From Proteobacteria bacterium UBA964 (lineage in GTDB: Bacteria; Pseudomonadota; Gammaproteobacteria; Steroidobacterales; Steroidobacteraceae), in assembly GCA_002292945.1 (NCBI GenBank), contig DBCG01000019.1, forward strand, positions 25,825 to 37,444: a stretch of 11,620 nucleotides of DNA. Direction: 5' to 3'. Positions 1 to 7,340 of the stretch are shown in pieces. The stretch's first letter is position 1. Each line of letters begins with the position of its first letter. The position numbers and the translations under genes are program-made. The notes beneath the pieces were generated by a model. That model searched no databases. It was not told the origin of the DNA and saw nothing but the letters and a program-made list of their open reading frames with translations.

Positions 1-2669
1 ACGGTCACCATGATGATGGCCGGATGCACGAAGCTCTCGAACTGCGCGGCCAGCACCAGGAACACGATGATCACGGCGAACAGCAGCGTGGTCCACATCT
101 GGCCGCCGCTGCGTACGAAGTCCGCGGCATCACCGTCCCACATCAGCGTGGCGGAGGACGGCAGCTCTTTCGCCACGGCCTCTTCGAACCATTGCACGGC
201 CTCGCCCATCGAGTAGCCTTCGGCCAAGCTCGCGCGGATCTCGATGGACCGCTGGCGGTTGAAGCGGCTGAGTTGGGTGGCACCGGCCGCCTCGGTCAGC
301 CGTACGATCGACGACAGTGGTACGAGCGCCCCGGTGCGATCGGAGCGGACCTGCAGGTTCGTAAGGTCGGTCACGGTGGCGCGCTCGTCTGGACGCCCCT
401 GCAGCACCACGTTGTATTCACGGCCACGGTCGATGAAGGTGGTGACGATGCGTGAGCCGAGCATGGTCTCGAGCGTGCGACCGACCGTTTGCAGCGACAC
501 GCCGAGATCGGCCGCACGGTCGCGGTCGATGGCGACGCGGATCTGAGGCTTGCGCGGCTTGAAGCTGGCGTCGACGCCGACGAGCCCCGGGTTGTCCTCC
601 GCGAGCCGCGTCATCTTGGCCGACCATTCCGCAAGCTGCTCATAGTCCGGACCGCCGATCACCGCCTGCAAAGGCAGGTTCCAGCCACCCCGAAGTCCGC
701 CCGGGGCGAGGACATTGGCGCGCACTCCGGGCAGCTTGGCGACCGCGCGCTGCAGCGAGGCGGCGATGTCCTGGGCCGAGCGGTCACGATCGCCCCAGTC
801 TTCGAGTGCGAGGATGAGGCGCGCGGAGTTCACGGAGCCCGTGCCGCCATCGAAACTGCCGGGGATACGCAAGGTCACGCGGCGGATGCCACCCCGTTCG
901 ACCTCCTGCGCGGCGAGCTCTTCCAGGCGACGACCGTATTCCTCCGTGTACTCGAAGCTCGCGCCTTCCGGCGCGGTCAACACCACCATGACACGACCGC
1001 TGTCCGCGGCGGGCGCGAACTCGGCGGGCAGGCTTCGGAAGGTGACCGCGCCCAACAGCAGCAGCGCCAGTATGAAGCCGACGATGACGCCGGGGCGGCG
1101 CATCAACTGGCGCAGCGTCCGTCCGTACCATGCGGAGAGCGCCGCGAAGAAGCCTTCGATGGCACTGGCGATGCGGCCATGGCGGACATCGCCCTCCGCC
1201 GGCAGGCGTGAGGCGAGCATCGGTGTGAGCGTCAGCGCCACCAGCGCCGAGAACAGCACCGCCGCGGCGAGCGTGAGCCCGAACTCGCGGAACAGGCGGC
1301 CGTTCTCGCCCGGCAGGAAGGAGATCGGCACGAACACCGCCACCAGCGTCAGCGTGGTGGCGACCACCGCGAAGCCGATCTCGCGGCTGCCGCGGACCGC
1401 AGCGACCACCGGCGGCTCGTGCATCTCGGCCCGGCGGTGGATGTTCTCGAGCACCACGATCGAGTCGTCGACCACGAGCCCGATGGCGAGCACCACACCG
1501 AGCAGGGTGAGCACATTGATGGAATAACCGAGGCCGTAGAGCGCCATGAAAGCGGCGATCACGGAGACCGGGATGGTCAGCGCGGGGATGAGCGTGGCGC
1601 GGAAAGTCCCGAGGAAGCCGTAGATGACCAGCAGCACCGAGACGAACGCGAAAGCGATGGCGATCAGCACCTCGCGCAGCGCCGCCTCGATGGACAGGCC
1701 GTTGTCGATGGCGATGCGCAGCGACGCGCCCTTCGGCAGGGTGGGTGTGATGCGGTCGATCTCGGTGCGCACACCGCGCACCACATCGAGCACATTGGCT
1801 TTGGACTGCGCCTCGATGCCGATGCCGATGCCGGCGCGGCCGTTGGTCCGCATCATCGTGCGCTCGTTCTCGGCCGCCACGCTCACCTCTGCGACTTCGC
1901 CTAGGCGTACGAGGTGCCCTTCGGGGCCGCGGCCGATGACGAGGTTGCGGAAATCCCCAGCGTTGTCGAGGCCGACCTCGGTGCGCAGCGCGAACTCGCG
2001 GGTGCGGGACTCGAGCCGGCCCGCCGGCAGCTCGACGTTCTCGCGCCGCAGCGCGCCTTCGATGTCCGCGACCGTGAGCGAGCGGGCTGCCAGCGCTTGG
2101 CGGTCGATCCAGACACGCATCGCCGCACGCCGCGCCCCCGACAGGTTGGCGCGTGACACACCCGGCACGGTCGAGAGGCGGTCGACGAGATAGCGCTCGG
2201 CGTAGTCGGTGACCTCGAGCTGCGTCATCTCGTCGGAGTTGAAGCTGAGGAACATCACCGATTCGCCGGAGGCGTCGGACTTCGCGATCTGCGGCGGGTC
2301 CGCTTCGGGCGGCAATTGGGCGACCACGCGTCCGATGCGGTCGCGGATGTCATTGGCTGCGGCGTCGATGTCGCGCGAGGCGTCGAACTCCACCCGGATG
2401 CTGGAGCGCTCGTCTTCGCTGTCGGATTCGAGCTTGATCACGCCTTCGATGCCGGCGATGCGGTCCTCGATGACCTGGGTGATCTTGTTCTCGACGACGT
2501 TGGCGGAGGCGCCGCGATAGCTGGTGCTGATCGACACCACCGGTCGTGTGATGTCCGGGTACTCGCGTACCGAGAGCCGCTCGAGCGAGACCAGGCCGAA
2601 GATGACGAGCATCAGGCTCAGGACCGTCGCGAAGACGGGACGCCGTATGCAGAACTCGGAGATGTGCAT
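1..2669 (-). CDS. RND multidrug efflux pump, inner-membrane subunit (HAE1/AcrB type), 3' end missing
   Basis: This is the proton-driven inner-membrane pump of a tripartite efflux system, exporting drugs or other amphiphiles from periplasm or membrane. 889 residues are present. AcrB-family proteins are about 1030 long, so roughly 140 C-terminal residues lie beyond position 1. Visible: N-terminal TM1 after MHISEFCIRRPVF; first porter domain (about 40-335); TM2-TM6 (about 336-490) with the TM4 proton-relay pair Asp401-Asp402 in GLVVDDSIVVLENI; TM7 near RPGVIVGFILALL; second porter domain; and TM8 (LLFAVIMIFLVLAAQFES) at the edge. The relay lysine expected in TM10 is off-window. The start is fixed by AGGAG (2675-2679) five bases before the ATG. 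It lies 16 bp behind the adaptor gene, so they form one operon. The substrate cannot be read from sequence. The reading frame is unbroken. Family assignment is very secure. Confidence 0.96.
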   Translation of the reverse strand, partial: MHISEFCIRRPVFATVLSLMLVIFGLVSLERLSVREYPDITRPVVSISTSYRGASANVVENKITQVIEDRIAGIEGVIKLESDSEDERSSIRVEFDASRDIDAAANDIRDRIGRVVAQLPPEADPPQIAKSDASGESVMFLSFNSDEMTQLEVTDYAERYLVDRLSTVPGVSRANLSGARRAAMRVWIDRQALAARSLTVADIEGALRRENVELPAGRLESRTREFALRTEVGLDNAGDFRNLVIGRGPEGHLVRLGEVAEVSVAAENERTMMRTNGRAGIGIGIEAQSKANVLDVVRGVRTEIDRITPTLPKGASLRIAIDNGLSIEAALREVLIAIAFAFVSVLLVIYGFLGTFRATLIPALTIPVSVIAAFMALYGLGYSINVLTLLGVVLAIGLVVDDSIVVLENIHRRAEMHEPPVVAAVRGSREIGFAVVATTLTLVAVFVPISFLPGENGRLFREFGLTLAAAVLFSALVALTLTPMLASRLPAEGDVRHGRIASAIEGFFAALSAWYGRTLRQLMRRPGVIVGFILALLLLGAVTFRSLPAEFAPAADSGRVMVVLTAPEGASFEYTEEYGRRLEELAAQEVERGGIRRVTLRIPGSFDGGTGSVNSARLILALEDWGDRDRSAQDIAASLQRAVAKLPGVRANVLAPGGLRGGWNLPLQAVIGGPDYEQLAEWSAKMTRLAEDNPGLVGVDASFKPRKPQIRVAIDRDRAADLGVSLQTVGRTLETMLGSRIVTTFIDRGREYNVVLQGRPDERATVTDLTNLQVRSDRTGALVPLSSIVRLTEAAGATQLSRFNRQRSIEIRASLAEGYSMGEAVQWFEEAVAKELPSSATLMWDGDAADFVRSGGQMWTTLLFAVIIVFLVLAAQFESFVHPAIIMVT

Positions 2670-2674
2670 GGCGT

Positions 2675-2679
2675 CTCCT
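2675..2679 (-). promoter_or_regulatory. Shine-Dalgarno site of the RND pump gene
   Basis: AGGAG on the minus strand, five bases before the pump ATG, inside the 16-bp gap after the adaptor stop codon. It fixes the start at 2669. Confidence 0.75.
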
Positions 2680-2685
2680 GCGGGG

Positions 2686-3753
2686 TCAGGCGCGTGGCTT
2701 GGCGATGACTTCGCCGCCGTCGCGTACGCGCTGGGTGCCTTCGACGATGACCGCATCCTGTGCGGTGAGGCCCTCGAGCACCGCGACGCTGCCCGGCTCG
2801 CGGCCACCGGTGCGCACCTCGAGACGTTGTGCCTTGCCGTCGCGCACCACGAAGACGAAGGTACGGCCTTGTTCCGGCACCAGCGCCTCTTCGGGGATCA
2901 TCAGCGTCGGCACGGTCTTGGCCCGCAGCTGCACGGTCATGAAGAGGCCGGGCTTGATCACGCCGTCGGCGTTCGGCAGTTCGGCGCGCACCGTGATCGA
3001 GCGCGTGACGGGGTCGATGCGCGAGTCGAGTGTGGTGAGCGTGCCTTTGAAGGTGCGTTCGCCGAAGCCGTCGGCGCGCGCCTCGATGGGGAGTCCTGGC
3101 TCGAGGCTGCCGAGGAGCGACTGCGGCACGGAGAACTCGAGTTTGATCACCGAAGAATCATCGAGGGTGGTGATCACCGTGCCCGGGCTCACGAGGCTGC
3201 CGAGGCTCACGCGGCGCAGGCCGGTGCGACCCGCGAACGGCGCACGGATCACGGTGTCGGCGAGGCGCGATCGTGCGGCGGTCACGCGGGCTTCCCCGGT
3301 CTTGACCGCGGTCTCCAATTGATCGAGCTGGGCGCGCGACAACGCCTGGGTGACCGACAGGTCGCGCCCGCGGTTGAACTGGTTGCGGCTTTCCATCAGG
3401 CCGGCTTCGGCCTCCACCAACGCTGCAGCGGTCTGTGCCCGGTCGAGTTCGACCAGTACCGAACCGGCGCCGACCCGCTGGCCTTCCTGGAAGCGGATCG
3501 CGGTGACGGTGTTGCCGACCTTGGCGGTGATGTCCACCGACTCGCGGGCGAGCGCGGTACCGACCGCTTCGATGACGATGCCGAACGGACGCAGCTGACC
3601 GGTCGCAACCAGGACCTCTGTGGGCGGTGGGCCGCCGCGGCCCATCGGGCGATCGCCAGGACCGCCCGCTGCAGGGCCGCCCTTTGAGCAGCCGGCGACT
3701 GCGATGAGGGCGAGCAGGACGAGGGGGCTCGAGACGCGGGCGACGCGAGTCAT
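2686..3753 (-). CDS. RND efflux periplasmic adaptor (membrane fusion) lipoprotein
   Basis: This adaptor links the RND pump to an outer-membrane channel (AcrA/MexA family, HlyD-like). 355 residues from the chosen start. The N-terminus (MTRVARVSS, then a hydrophobic stretch) ends in a lipobox with lipidated Cys22 (AVAGC), so it is an inner-membrane-anchored periplasmic lipoprotein. The first lipoyl half is about 73-105 (QEGQRVGAGSVLVELD), the alpha-hairpin about 106-165, the second lipoyl half about 166-200 (DTVIRAPFAGRTGLR, then SLGSLVSPG), and the beta-barrel and membrane-proximal domains follow. A linker rich in Gly and Pro (24-45) follows the Cys. The frame stays open 21 codons upstream to 3816, but only the 3753 start puts the signal peptide at the N-terminus. 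No good Shine-Dalgarno is seen. It lies directly upstream of the pump gene with a 16-bp gap. Confidence 0.94.
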   Translation of the reverse strand: MTRVARVSSPLVLLALIAVAGCSKGGPAAGGPGDRPMGRGGPPPTEVLVATGQLRPFGIVIEAVGTALARESVDITAKVGNTVTAIRFQEGQRVGAGSVLVELDRAQTAAALVEAEAGLMESRNQFNRGRDLSVTQALSRAQLDQLETAVKTGEARVTAARSRLADTVIRAPFAGRTGLRRVSLGSLVSPGTVITTLDDSSVIKLEFSVPQSLLGSLEPGLPIEARADGFGERTFKGTLTTLDSRIDPVTRSITVRAELPNADGVIKPGLFMTVQLRAKTVPTLMIPEEALVPEQGRTFVFVVRDGKAQRLEVRTGGREPGSVAVLEGLTAQDAVIVEGTQRVRDGGEVIAKPRA

Positions 3754-3771
3754 GATCGGCAGGGTATCCAC

Positions 3772-3782
3772 GGGGTGACCCC
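3772..3782. promoter_or_regulatory. Perfect short dyad upstream of the RND operon (possible operator)
   Basis: GGGGTGACCCC is a perfect 5+1+5 inverted repeat, 18 bp upstream of the adaptor start, in the only intergenic space (about 80 bp) that could hold the efflux operon promoter. RND operons are commonly repressed by TetR- or MarR-type regulators binding dyads here. No regulator gene adjoins it in this window. The arms are short, so chance occurrence in GC-rich DNA is possible. Confidence 0.3.
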
Positions 3783-3807
3783 AGTGCGGGGGCCACGATT
3801 CTATCCC

Positions 3808-3831
3808 AAAAGGCACCCCAAAAAGGGGGGC
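3808..3831 (-). terminator. Probable intrinsic terminator after the dehydrogenase gene
   Basis: Reading the minus strand, directly after the dehydrogenase TGA comes GCCCCCC, loop TTTTT, GGGGTGC, then CTTTT. This is a seven-pair stem with one mismatch followed by a short T-run. It separates the five-gene hydrolase/PH unit from the RND operon. Confidence 0.55.
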
Positions 3832-3832
3832 T

Positions 3833-4786
3833 TCAGACCACCCGGCCGCGTATCCCGCCGCGGCGCCAGTCCTCGATATTGGCGGCCAGTTCGTCGAGGC
3901 AGCGTTGACGGGATTCGCGGGCGGCCCACGCCATGTGGGGGGTCACGATCAGGTTCGCGAGGTCGGGCGCAAAGAGCGGGCTGCCGCCCACCGGAGGCTC
4001 CTCGGGCAGTACATCGATGGCGGCGCCGCCCAGGCGTCGGGCGCGCAGGGCGGCGGCGAGTGCCGCGACATCGACGAGCGCGCCGCGCGCGGTGTTGATG
4101 AGGATCGCATCGGGTTTCATGCGTGCGAGCCGCGCCGCCGAGATGAGCCCGGTGGTCTCCGGCGTGAGCGGGCAATGCAGCGAGACCACATCGGCGCGGG
4201 CCAGCAGTTCATCGAGGTCGACGCGGTCCGGTTGCGCCGCGCCACCTGGTCGGTTCGCGACGATCACCTGCATGCCGAGGGCCGACTCGCAGGCGCGCGC
4301 GACGGCGCTGCCGAGCGCACCCCAGCCGACGATGCCCAAGATGCGGCCGCGCAGTTCGCGGATGGGGTGGTGCAGCAGCCCGAAGCTCGTGGCGCGCGTC
4401 CAGGTGCCGTCCACAGCCTCGCGCGAGTACTCGGCGAGGTGGTGCGTGAGGTGCAGCAGCACGCCGAGCACATGTTGCACGACCGAGGGCGTGCAGTAAT
4501 CGCGGATGTTGCAGACCGCCACGCCACGCTCGCGCGCCGCCGCGAGGTCGATGTTGTTGGTGCCGGTGGCCGTGAGACCGATGACCCGCAGCGACCCGGC
4601 CCTCTCGATCAGCTCGCGGTTCAGGCGGACCTTGTTGGTCAGCACCACCTCGCAGCCTGCGATGCGAGGCGCGATCTCTTCGGGCTGGGTATGTGCATGC
4701 AACACGAGTCCGGGCGCCGCCGAGCGTAAAGAGGCCGGATCGAGGTCGTCGCCGACCGTGCCGAAATCGAGGAACACCGCGGACAT
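3833..4786 (-). CDS. D-2-hydroxyacid dehydrogenase (glycerate dehydrogenase/hydroxypyruvate reductase-like)
   Basis: A cytosolic oxidoreductase interconverting a 2-oxoacid and a D-2-hydroxyacid. 317 residues, normal for the family. The substrate-binding half is about 1-100 and 285-317, with the nucleotide-binding domain about 101-284. Visible: dinucleotide motif G154-W-G156-A-L-G159 and the catalytic trio Arg234 (NTARG), Glu263 (LPEEPP) and His284 (TPHMAW). The end of the second Rossmann strand reads VIVANRPG with no acidic residue; Asn178-Arg179 stand where NAD-specific members carry Asp, which hints at NADP(H). The closest feel is HprA-type glycerate dehydrogenase, but lactate, glyoxylate and other oxoacid reductases share these motifs. 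The start is 4 bp after the hydratase stop, with no clear Shine-Dalgarno, suggesting translational coupling. Last gene of its unit. Confidence 0.92.
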   Translation of the reverse strand: MSAVFLDFGTVGDDLDPASLRSAAPGLVLHAHTQPEEIAPRIAGCEVVLTNKVRLNRELIERAGSLRVIGLTATGTNNIDLAAARERGVAVCNIRDYCTPSVVQHVLGVLLHLTHHLAEYSREAVDGTWTRATSFGLLHHPIRELRGRILGIVGWGALGSAVARACESALGMQVIVANRPGGAAQPDRVDLDELLARADVVSLHCPLTPETTGLISAARLARMKPDAILINTARGALVDVAALAAALRARRLGGAAIDVLPEEPPVGGSPLFAPDLANLIVTPHMAWAARESRQRCLDELAANIEDWRRGGIRGRVV

Positions 4787-4790
4787 GGGG

Positions 4791-5267
4791 TCAGAACTGC
4801 AGCAGGAACACGCTGTCAGCGATGCAGGCAGGTTTTGCGCCGCCCTCGATCTCGATCGTGCAGCGTTCGGTCGCCTGCAGCACGCCGGGCTTCAGCTCCG
4901 ACACCGTGAGCAGCACGAACCGTGCGCGGATCCGGGCACCGACCGGCACCGGCGCGGGGAATCGCACTTTGTCGAGGCCGTAGTTGATGACCTGGCGGAC
5001 ACCGGGGACCTGTTTGGCGGGATCGACCAAGTCGCGCAGCATCACCAGCAAAGAAAGCGTCAGATAGCCGTGCGCGATCGGCCCGCCGAACGGCGATTCG
5101 CGGCGCGCGCGCTCCGCGTCCACGTGGATCCATTGATGGTCGCCGGTGGCCTCGGCGAAGGCGTCGACTCGCTCTTGCATGATCGGCAGCCAGTCGCTGA
5201 CCTGGACTTCCTGGCCGATACGGGTCTGCAGGGCGGCGAGTGCTGCCGCGGCGGCGGGATGGCTCAT
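4791..5267 (-). CDS. MaoC-family dehydratase (NodN-like, (R)-specific enoyl-CoA hydratase fold)
   Basis: A hot-dog-fold hydratase, expected to act in the cytosol on acyl-CoA thioesters by adding water to a trans-2-enoyl-CoA. 158 residues, typical of single-domain members. The hydratase-2 signature is present: A-T-G-D43-H-Q-W-I-H48-V-D, then a Gly/Pro-rich loop and AHGYLTLSL. Asp43 and His48 have the same spacing as the catalytic Asp/His of Aeromonas PhaJ. NodN-like proteins, named from Rhizobium nodulation genes, share this N-terminal pattern. Substrate and pathway are not determined. The gene starts 10 bp after the PH-domain protein stop and ends 4 bp before the dehydrogenase start, so the enzymes are probably co-translated. 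The initiator ATG has no strong Shine-Dalgarno. Confidence 0.92.
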   Translation of the reverse strand: MSHPAAAAALAALQTRIGQEVQVSDWLPIMQERVDAFAEATGDHQWIHVDAERARRESPFGGPIAHGYLTLSLLVMLRDLVDPAKQVPGVRQVINYGLDKVRFPAPVPVGARIRARFVLLTVSELKPGVLQATERCTIEIEGGAKPACIADSVFLLQF

Positions 5268-5277
5268 GCGGTGAAGG

Positions 5278-6837
5278 TTACCGCAGACCGCTGCCCGCGT
5301 GCGCGTCGGCAGGCAGCGGGGCGGAAGTGCCCGCTCGCCAGAACCGCGCGTTCAAGCGCTCTCCCAGCGCGGCATCGAGATAGGGGATATGCAGTGCCTG
5401 ACTGACGGTCATGCTCTGCACATCGACGGCCAAGCTGGCCGTCCCTTCGCGCCGGTCGCGTGGCGATCGGCGCAGCGCGGTCGATTGGGCGCGGTCGTCG
5501 AACACCAGCGTCCACTGCCTCGCCCAAGCGCCGCTGCGGAAGGCGATGACTCCGTCGCTTGCGGCGAAGGCCGACCATCGCGCCCACTGCCAGGCATGCA
5601 TCACGCTGAGACCGAGGCCGAGCGTGGCCGCGACCAGTGCGCCAGGCAGGGCGACAGAGGGCAGCCCCGGGATGAGCCCCGCCGCCGCGACGACTAGCGT
5701 GAGCGTCGGCAGCAGCCACCACATCGTCTTTTGCCATCGTCGTACGGCCGCGCTGCGATGCAGCGGCTGCCAGGGCATCGCCTCGAGGTCGAGGCCGGGG
5801 ACGAGTTCCTGCAGCAGCGATCGAGCCCTGGCCGGTGTCGCGATCGGCGCGAGCGTGTCGAGCCGACTGTCTGCGGCCTCCGGGGTCCCGAGCAGGGAGG
5901 CGCCTGCCAGATCCACTTTCACGACGCAGCGTCGGAACGCCCGGTGCAGCAACGATTGTTCGAGCACGATGCGCTGGAACCCCGACACCCGGCCGCTGAC
6001 ATCCACGCGCGAGAGCAGACCGCGGTTCATGCGCAGGCGATCGCCGGCGCGGCGAAGCGTGAAGTCATGCAGTGTGAAGAGCGCGAACGCGATGGACAGC
6101 AGGCGGACGAGGACCACGAACCCGAGCAGCAGTACCAACAGGACGCCCAAGATCGCGCCCGCATCGATGCCGGCCGCGGTGTCGGTGCTGTCTTTCATGA
6201 GCTGCTTGAAGTCGATCGGCAGCAGATCGAGCAGCTCCCTGTTCTGGCTGATGATGCCGAACGCCAGGGCGATCACCACAAAACCGCGGTTCGAGAGGAT
6301 GCCGTGCAGGATCAGTTCGTCGGTCGGTATGCGCAGCAACTCCTGGGTCGCCGCTGCAGCGGGTGATGCGACGACGTCCGGTGTGGCGTGATCCGCTGTC
6401 GAAACAGATCGCAGCATGCCAGCGATACGCGCCGCTTCCGCGACGCCGAGGACACGCATCACCGCTTCGGGCTTGCCCGCAGCGCCCGACTCAAGGACCA
6501 GCTCGGTGACGCCGAGCAGACGGTGCAGCGGCCCTTGTCGCTCGTTCACGGCTTGCACCCGGGCGAACGGCACATGCCGTGTCTCGCGGACGAAAAAACC
6601 CTCGCGCACCAAGAGCTCGCGCTCCAACAGCTCGTAGCGGAAAGTGCGAGAGCGAAGGATGCCCCAAGCGATCAACATGATCGCCGCCACAGCGCCCACG
6701 ACGAGGGGGCCGAAGGCATCTTTGCGCCCGACCACCATGAAGACCAACGCAGGCAGCGCGACCTCGCGCAACGCCCGTATCGCATGGAACACCCAGGACC
6801 ACGGATGCAGGCGACCGGCGGGCAGCGCGTCGGTCAT
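5278..6837 (-). CDS. Multi-spanning membrane protein with bacterial PH domains (YdbT-like, bPH2/DUF304)
   Basis: 519 residues, matching the long partner of YdbS/YdbT pairs. The layout repeats two TM helices followed by a PH-like (bPH2) domain three times: TM about 24-61, then PH about 65-145 (FRYELLERELLVREGFF, HVPFARVQAV, HRLLGV); TM about 183-254, then PH about 256-345 (FTLRRAGDRLRMNRGLLS); TM about 372-412, then a more diverged PH about 420-500. Molecular function is unknown. In Bacillus subtilis ydbST belongs to the sigma-W envelope-stress regulon and contributes to resistance to antimicrobial peptides; carrying that role over to this Gram-negative context is inference. The start ATG overlaps the YdbS-like stop by 4 bp, indicating coupled translation and probably a complex. 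The C-terminal 20 residues are polar and low in conservation signal. Confidence 0.88.
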   Translation of the reverse strand: MTDALPAGRLHPWSWVFHAIRALREVALPALVFMVVGRKDAFGPLVVGAVAAIMLIAWGILRSRTFRYELLERELLVREGFFVRETRHVPFARVQAVNERQGPLHRLLGVTELVLESGAAGKPEAVMRVLGVAEAARIAGMLRSVSTADHATPDVVASPAAAATQELLRIPTDELILHGILSNRGFVVIALAFGIISQNRELLDLLPIDFKQLMKDSTDTAAGIDAGAILGVLLVLLLGFVVLVRLLSIAFALFTLHDFTLRRAGDRLRMNRGLLSRVDVSGRVSGFQRIVLEQSLLHRAFRRCVVKVDLAGASLLGTPEAADSRLDTLAPIATPARARSLLQELVPGLDLEAMPWQPLHRSAAVRRWQKTMWWLLPTLTLVVAAAGLIPGLPSVALPGALVAATLGLGLSVMHAWQWARWSAFAASDGVIAFRSGAWARQWTLVFDDRAQSTALRRSPRDRREGTASLAVDVQSMTVSQALHIPYLDAALGERLNARFWRAGTSAPLPADAHAGSGLR

Positions 6838-7340
6838 GGCTCGACGCGCAGGCGTTGCGCGCGGATCTGCGCGAGCAGCGTATCGCGCAGTCTGAGCGCG
6901 TGTTCCGGATCCAGCCCTTCAAGCCTGACGGAATACTGATGGTAGCCCGCCGTGAACAACGCCAGTGTCGCGAGTCCATACGCCCGCTCGATCGGGCCAC
7001 GCACCACATCGAGGTGCTGCAGGCGTGACACGGGCAGCCAGATCTCTTTGTGCCACCAGGCGCCCTGATGCACCACCACACCCTCCTCGGGCAGGTGGGT
7101 CCACGAGTACCGGGCGAACGCAGCCCGTGCATGCCATTCGATCGCGGCGCCGGCGATGACCGCGCCGGCGAGCGCCACGAGCGCCGTCCGCACGGCCGCT
7201 GCGCCCCATCGCAGGTCGAGCAACTCGTGTCCCAGTACCATCAATACCGGGAACACAAGGGCCATCCCGCCTGCGATCCAAGCGAGATGCCGGAGGCGCC
7301 AGACCGTGAGCAGCGCGGGTAGCGGTCGCTCGACCGTCAC
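6834..7340 (-). CDS. Short membrane protein with one bacterial PH domain (YdbS-like, bPH2/DUF304)
   Basis: 168 residues. Two TM helices (about 17-37 and 47-66) precede one bPH2 domain (about 75-160). The domain carries the family hallmark: V-S-R-L-Q-H-L-D-V-V-R-G-P-I-E-R, then YGLATLALFTAG, close to the usual P-x-x-R-I-Q-x-V, Q-G-P-L-x-R, G-L-A, T-A-G pattern. It starts with GTG at 7340, supported by GGGGA just upstream, and overlaps the hydrolase stop by 4 bp (GTGA). At its other end it overlaps the YdbT-like start by 4 bp (ATGA). The short and long PH proteins are a conserved pair across bacteria and probably act together in the membrane. Biochemical function is unknown. Confidence 0.88.
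   Translation of the reverse strand: MTVERPLPALLTVWRLRHLAWIAGGMALVFPVLMVLGHELLDLRWGAAAVRTALVALAGAVIAGAAIEWHARAAFARYSWTHLPEEGVVVHQGAWWHKEIWLPVSRLQHLDVVRGPIERAYGLATLALFTAGYHQYSVRLEGLDPEHALRLRDTLLAQIRAQRLRVEP

Noticed and set aside
1815..1836. Tandem GATGCC copies within the pump gene
   Set aside because: They encode the Gly-Ile-Gly-Ile-Gly-Ile stretch normal for this part of RND porter domains, so this is not a functional DNA repeat.
2524..3687. A 387-codon plus-strand frame opposite the RND adaptor
   Set aside because: The protein is rich in His, Arg, Asp and Gly with no recognisable motif; the minus-strand frame has a clear lipoprotein signal and lipoyl domains.
3754..3816. A longer N-terminus for the RND adaptor starting at 3816
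   Set aside because: The extra 21 residues would bury the signal peptide and lipobox, and they overlap the dyad and promoter space.
5411..6391. A 326-codon plus-strand frame opposite the YdbT-like gene
   Set aside because: Low-complexity Ser/Arg translation typical of antisense shadow; the minus strand has TM-PH repeats.
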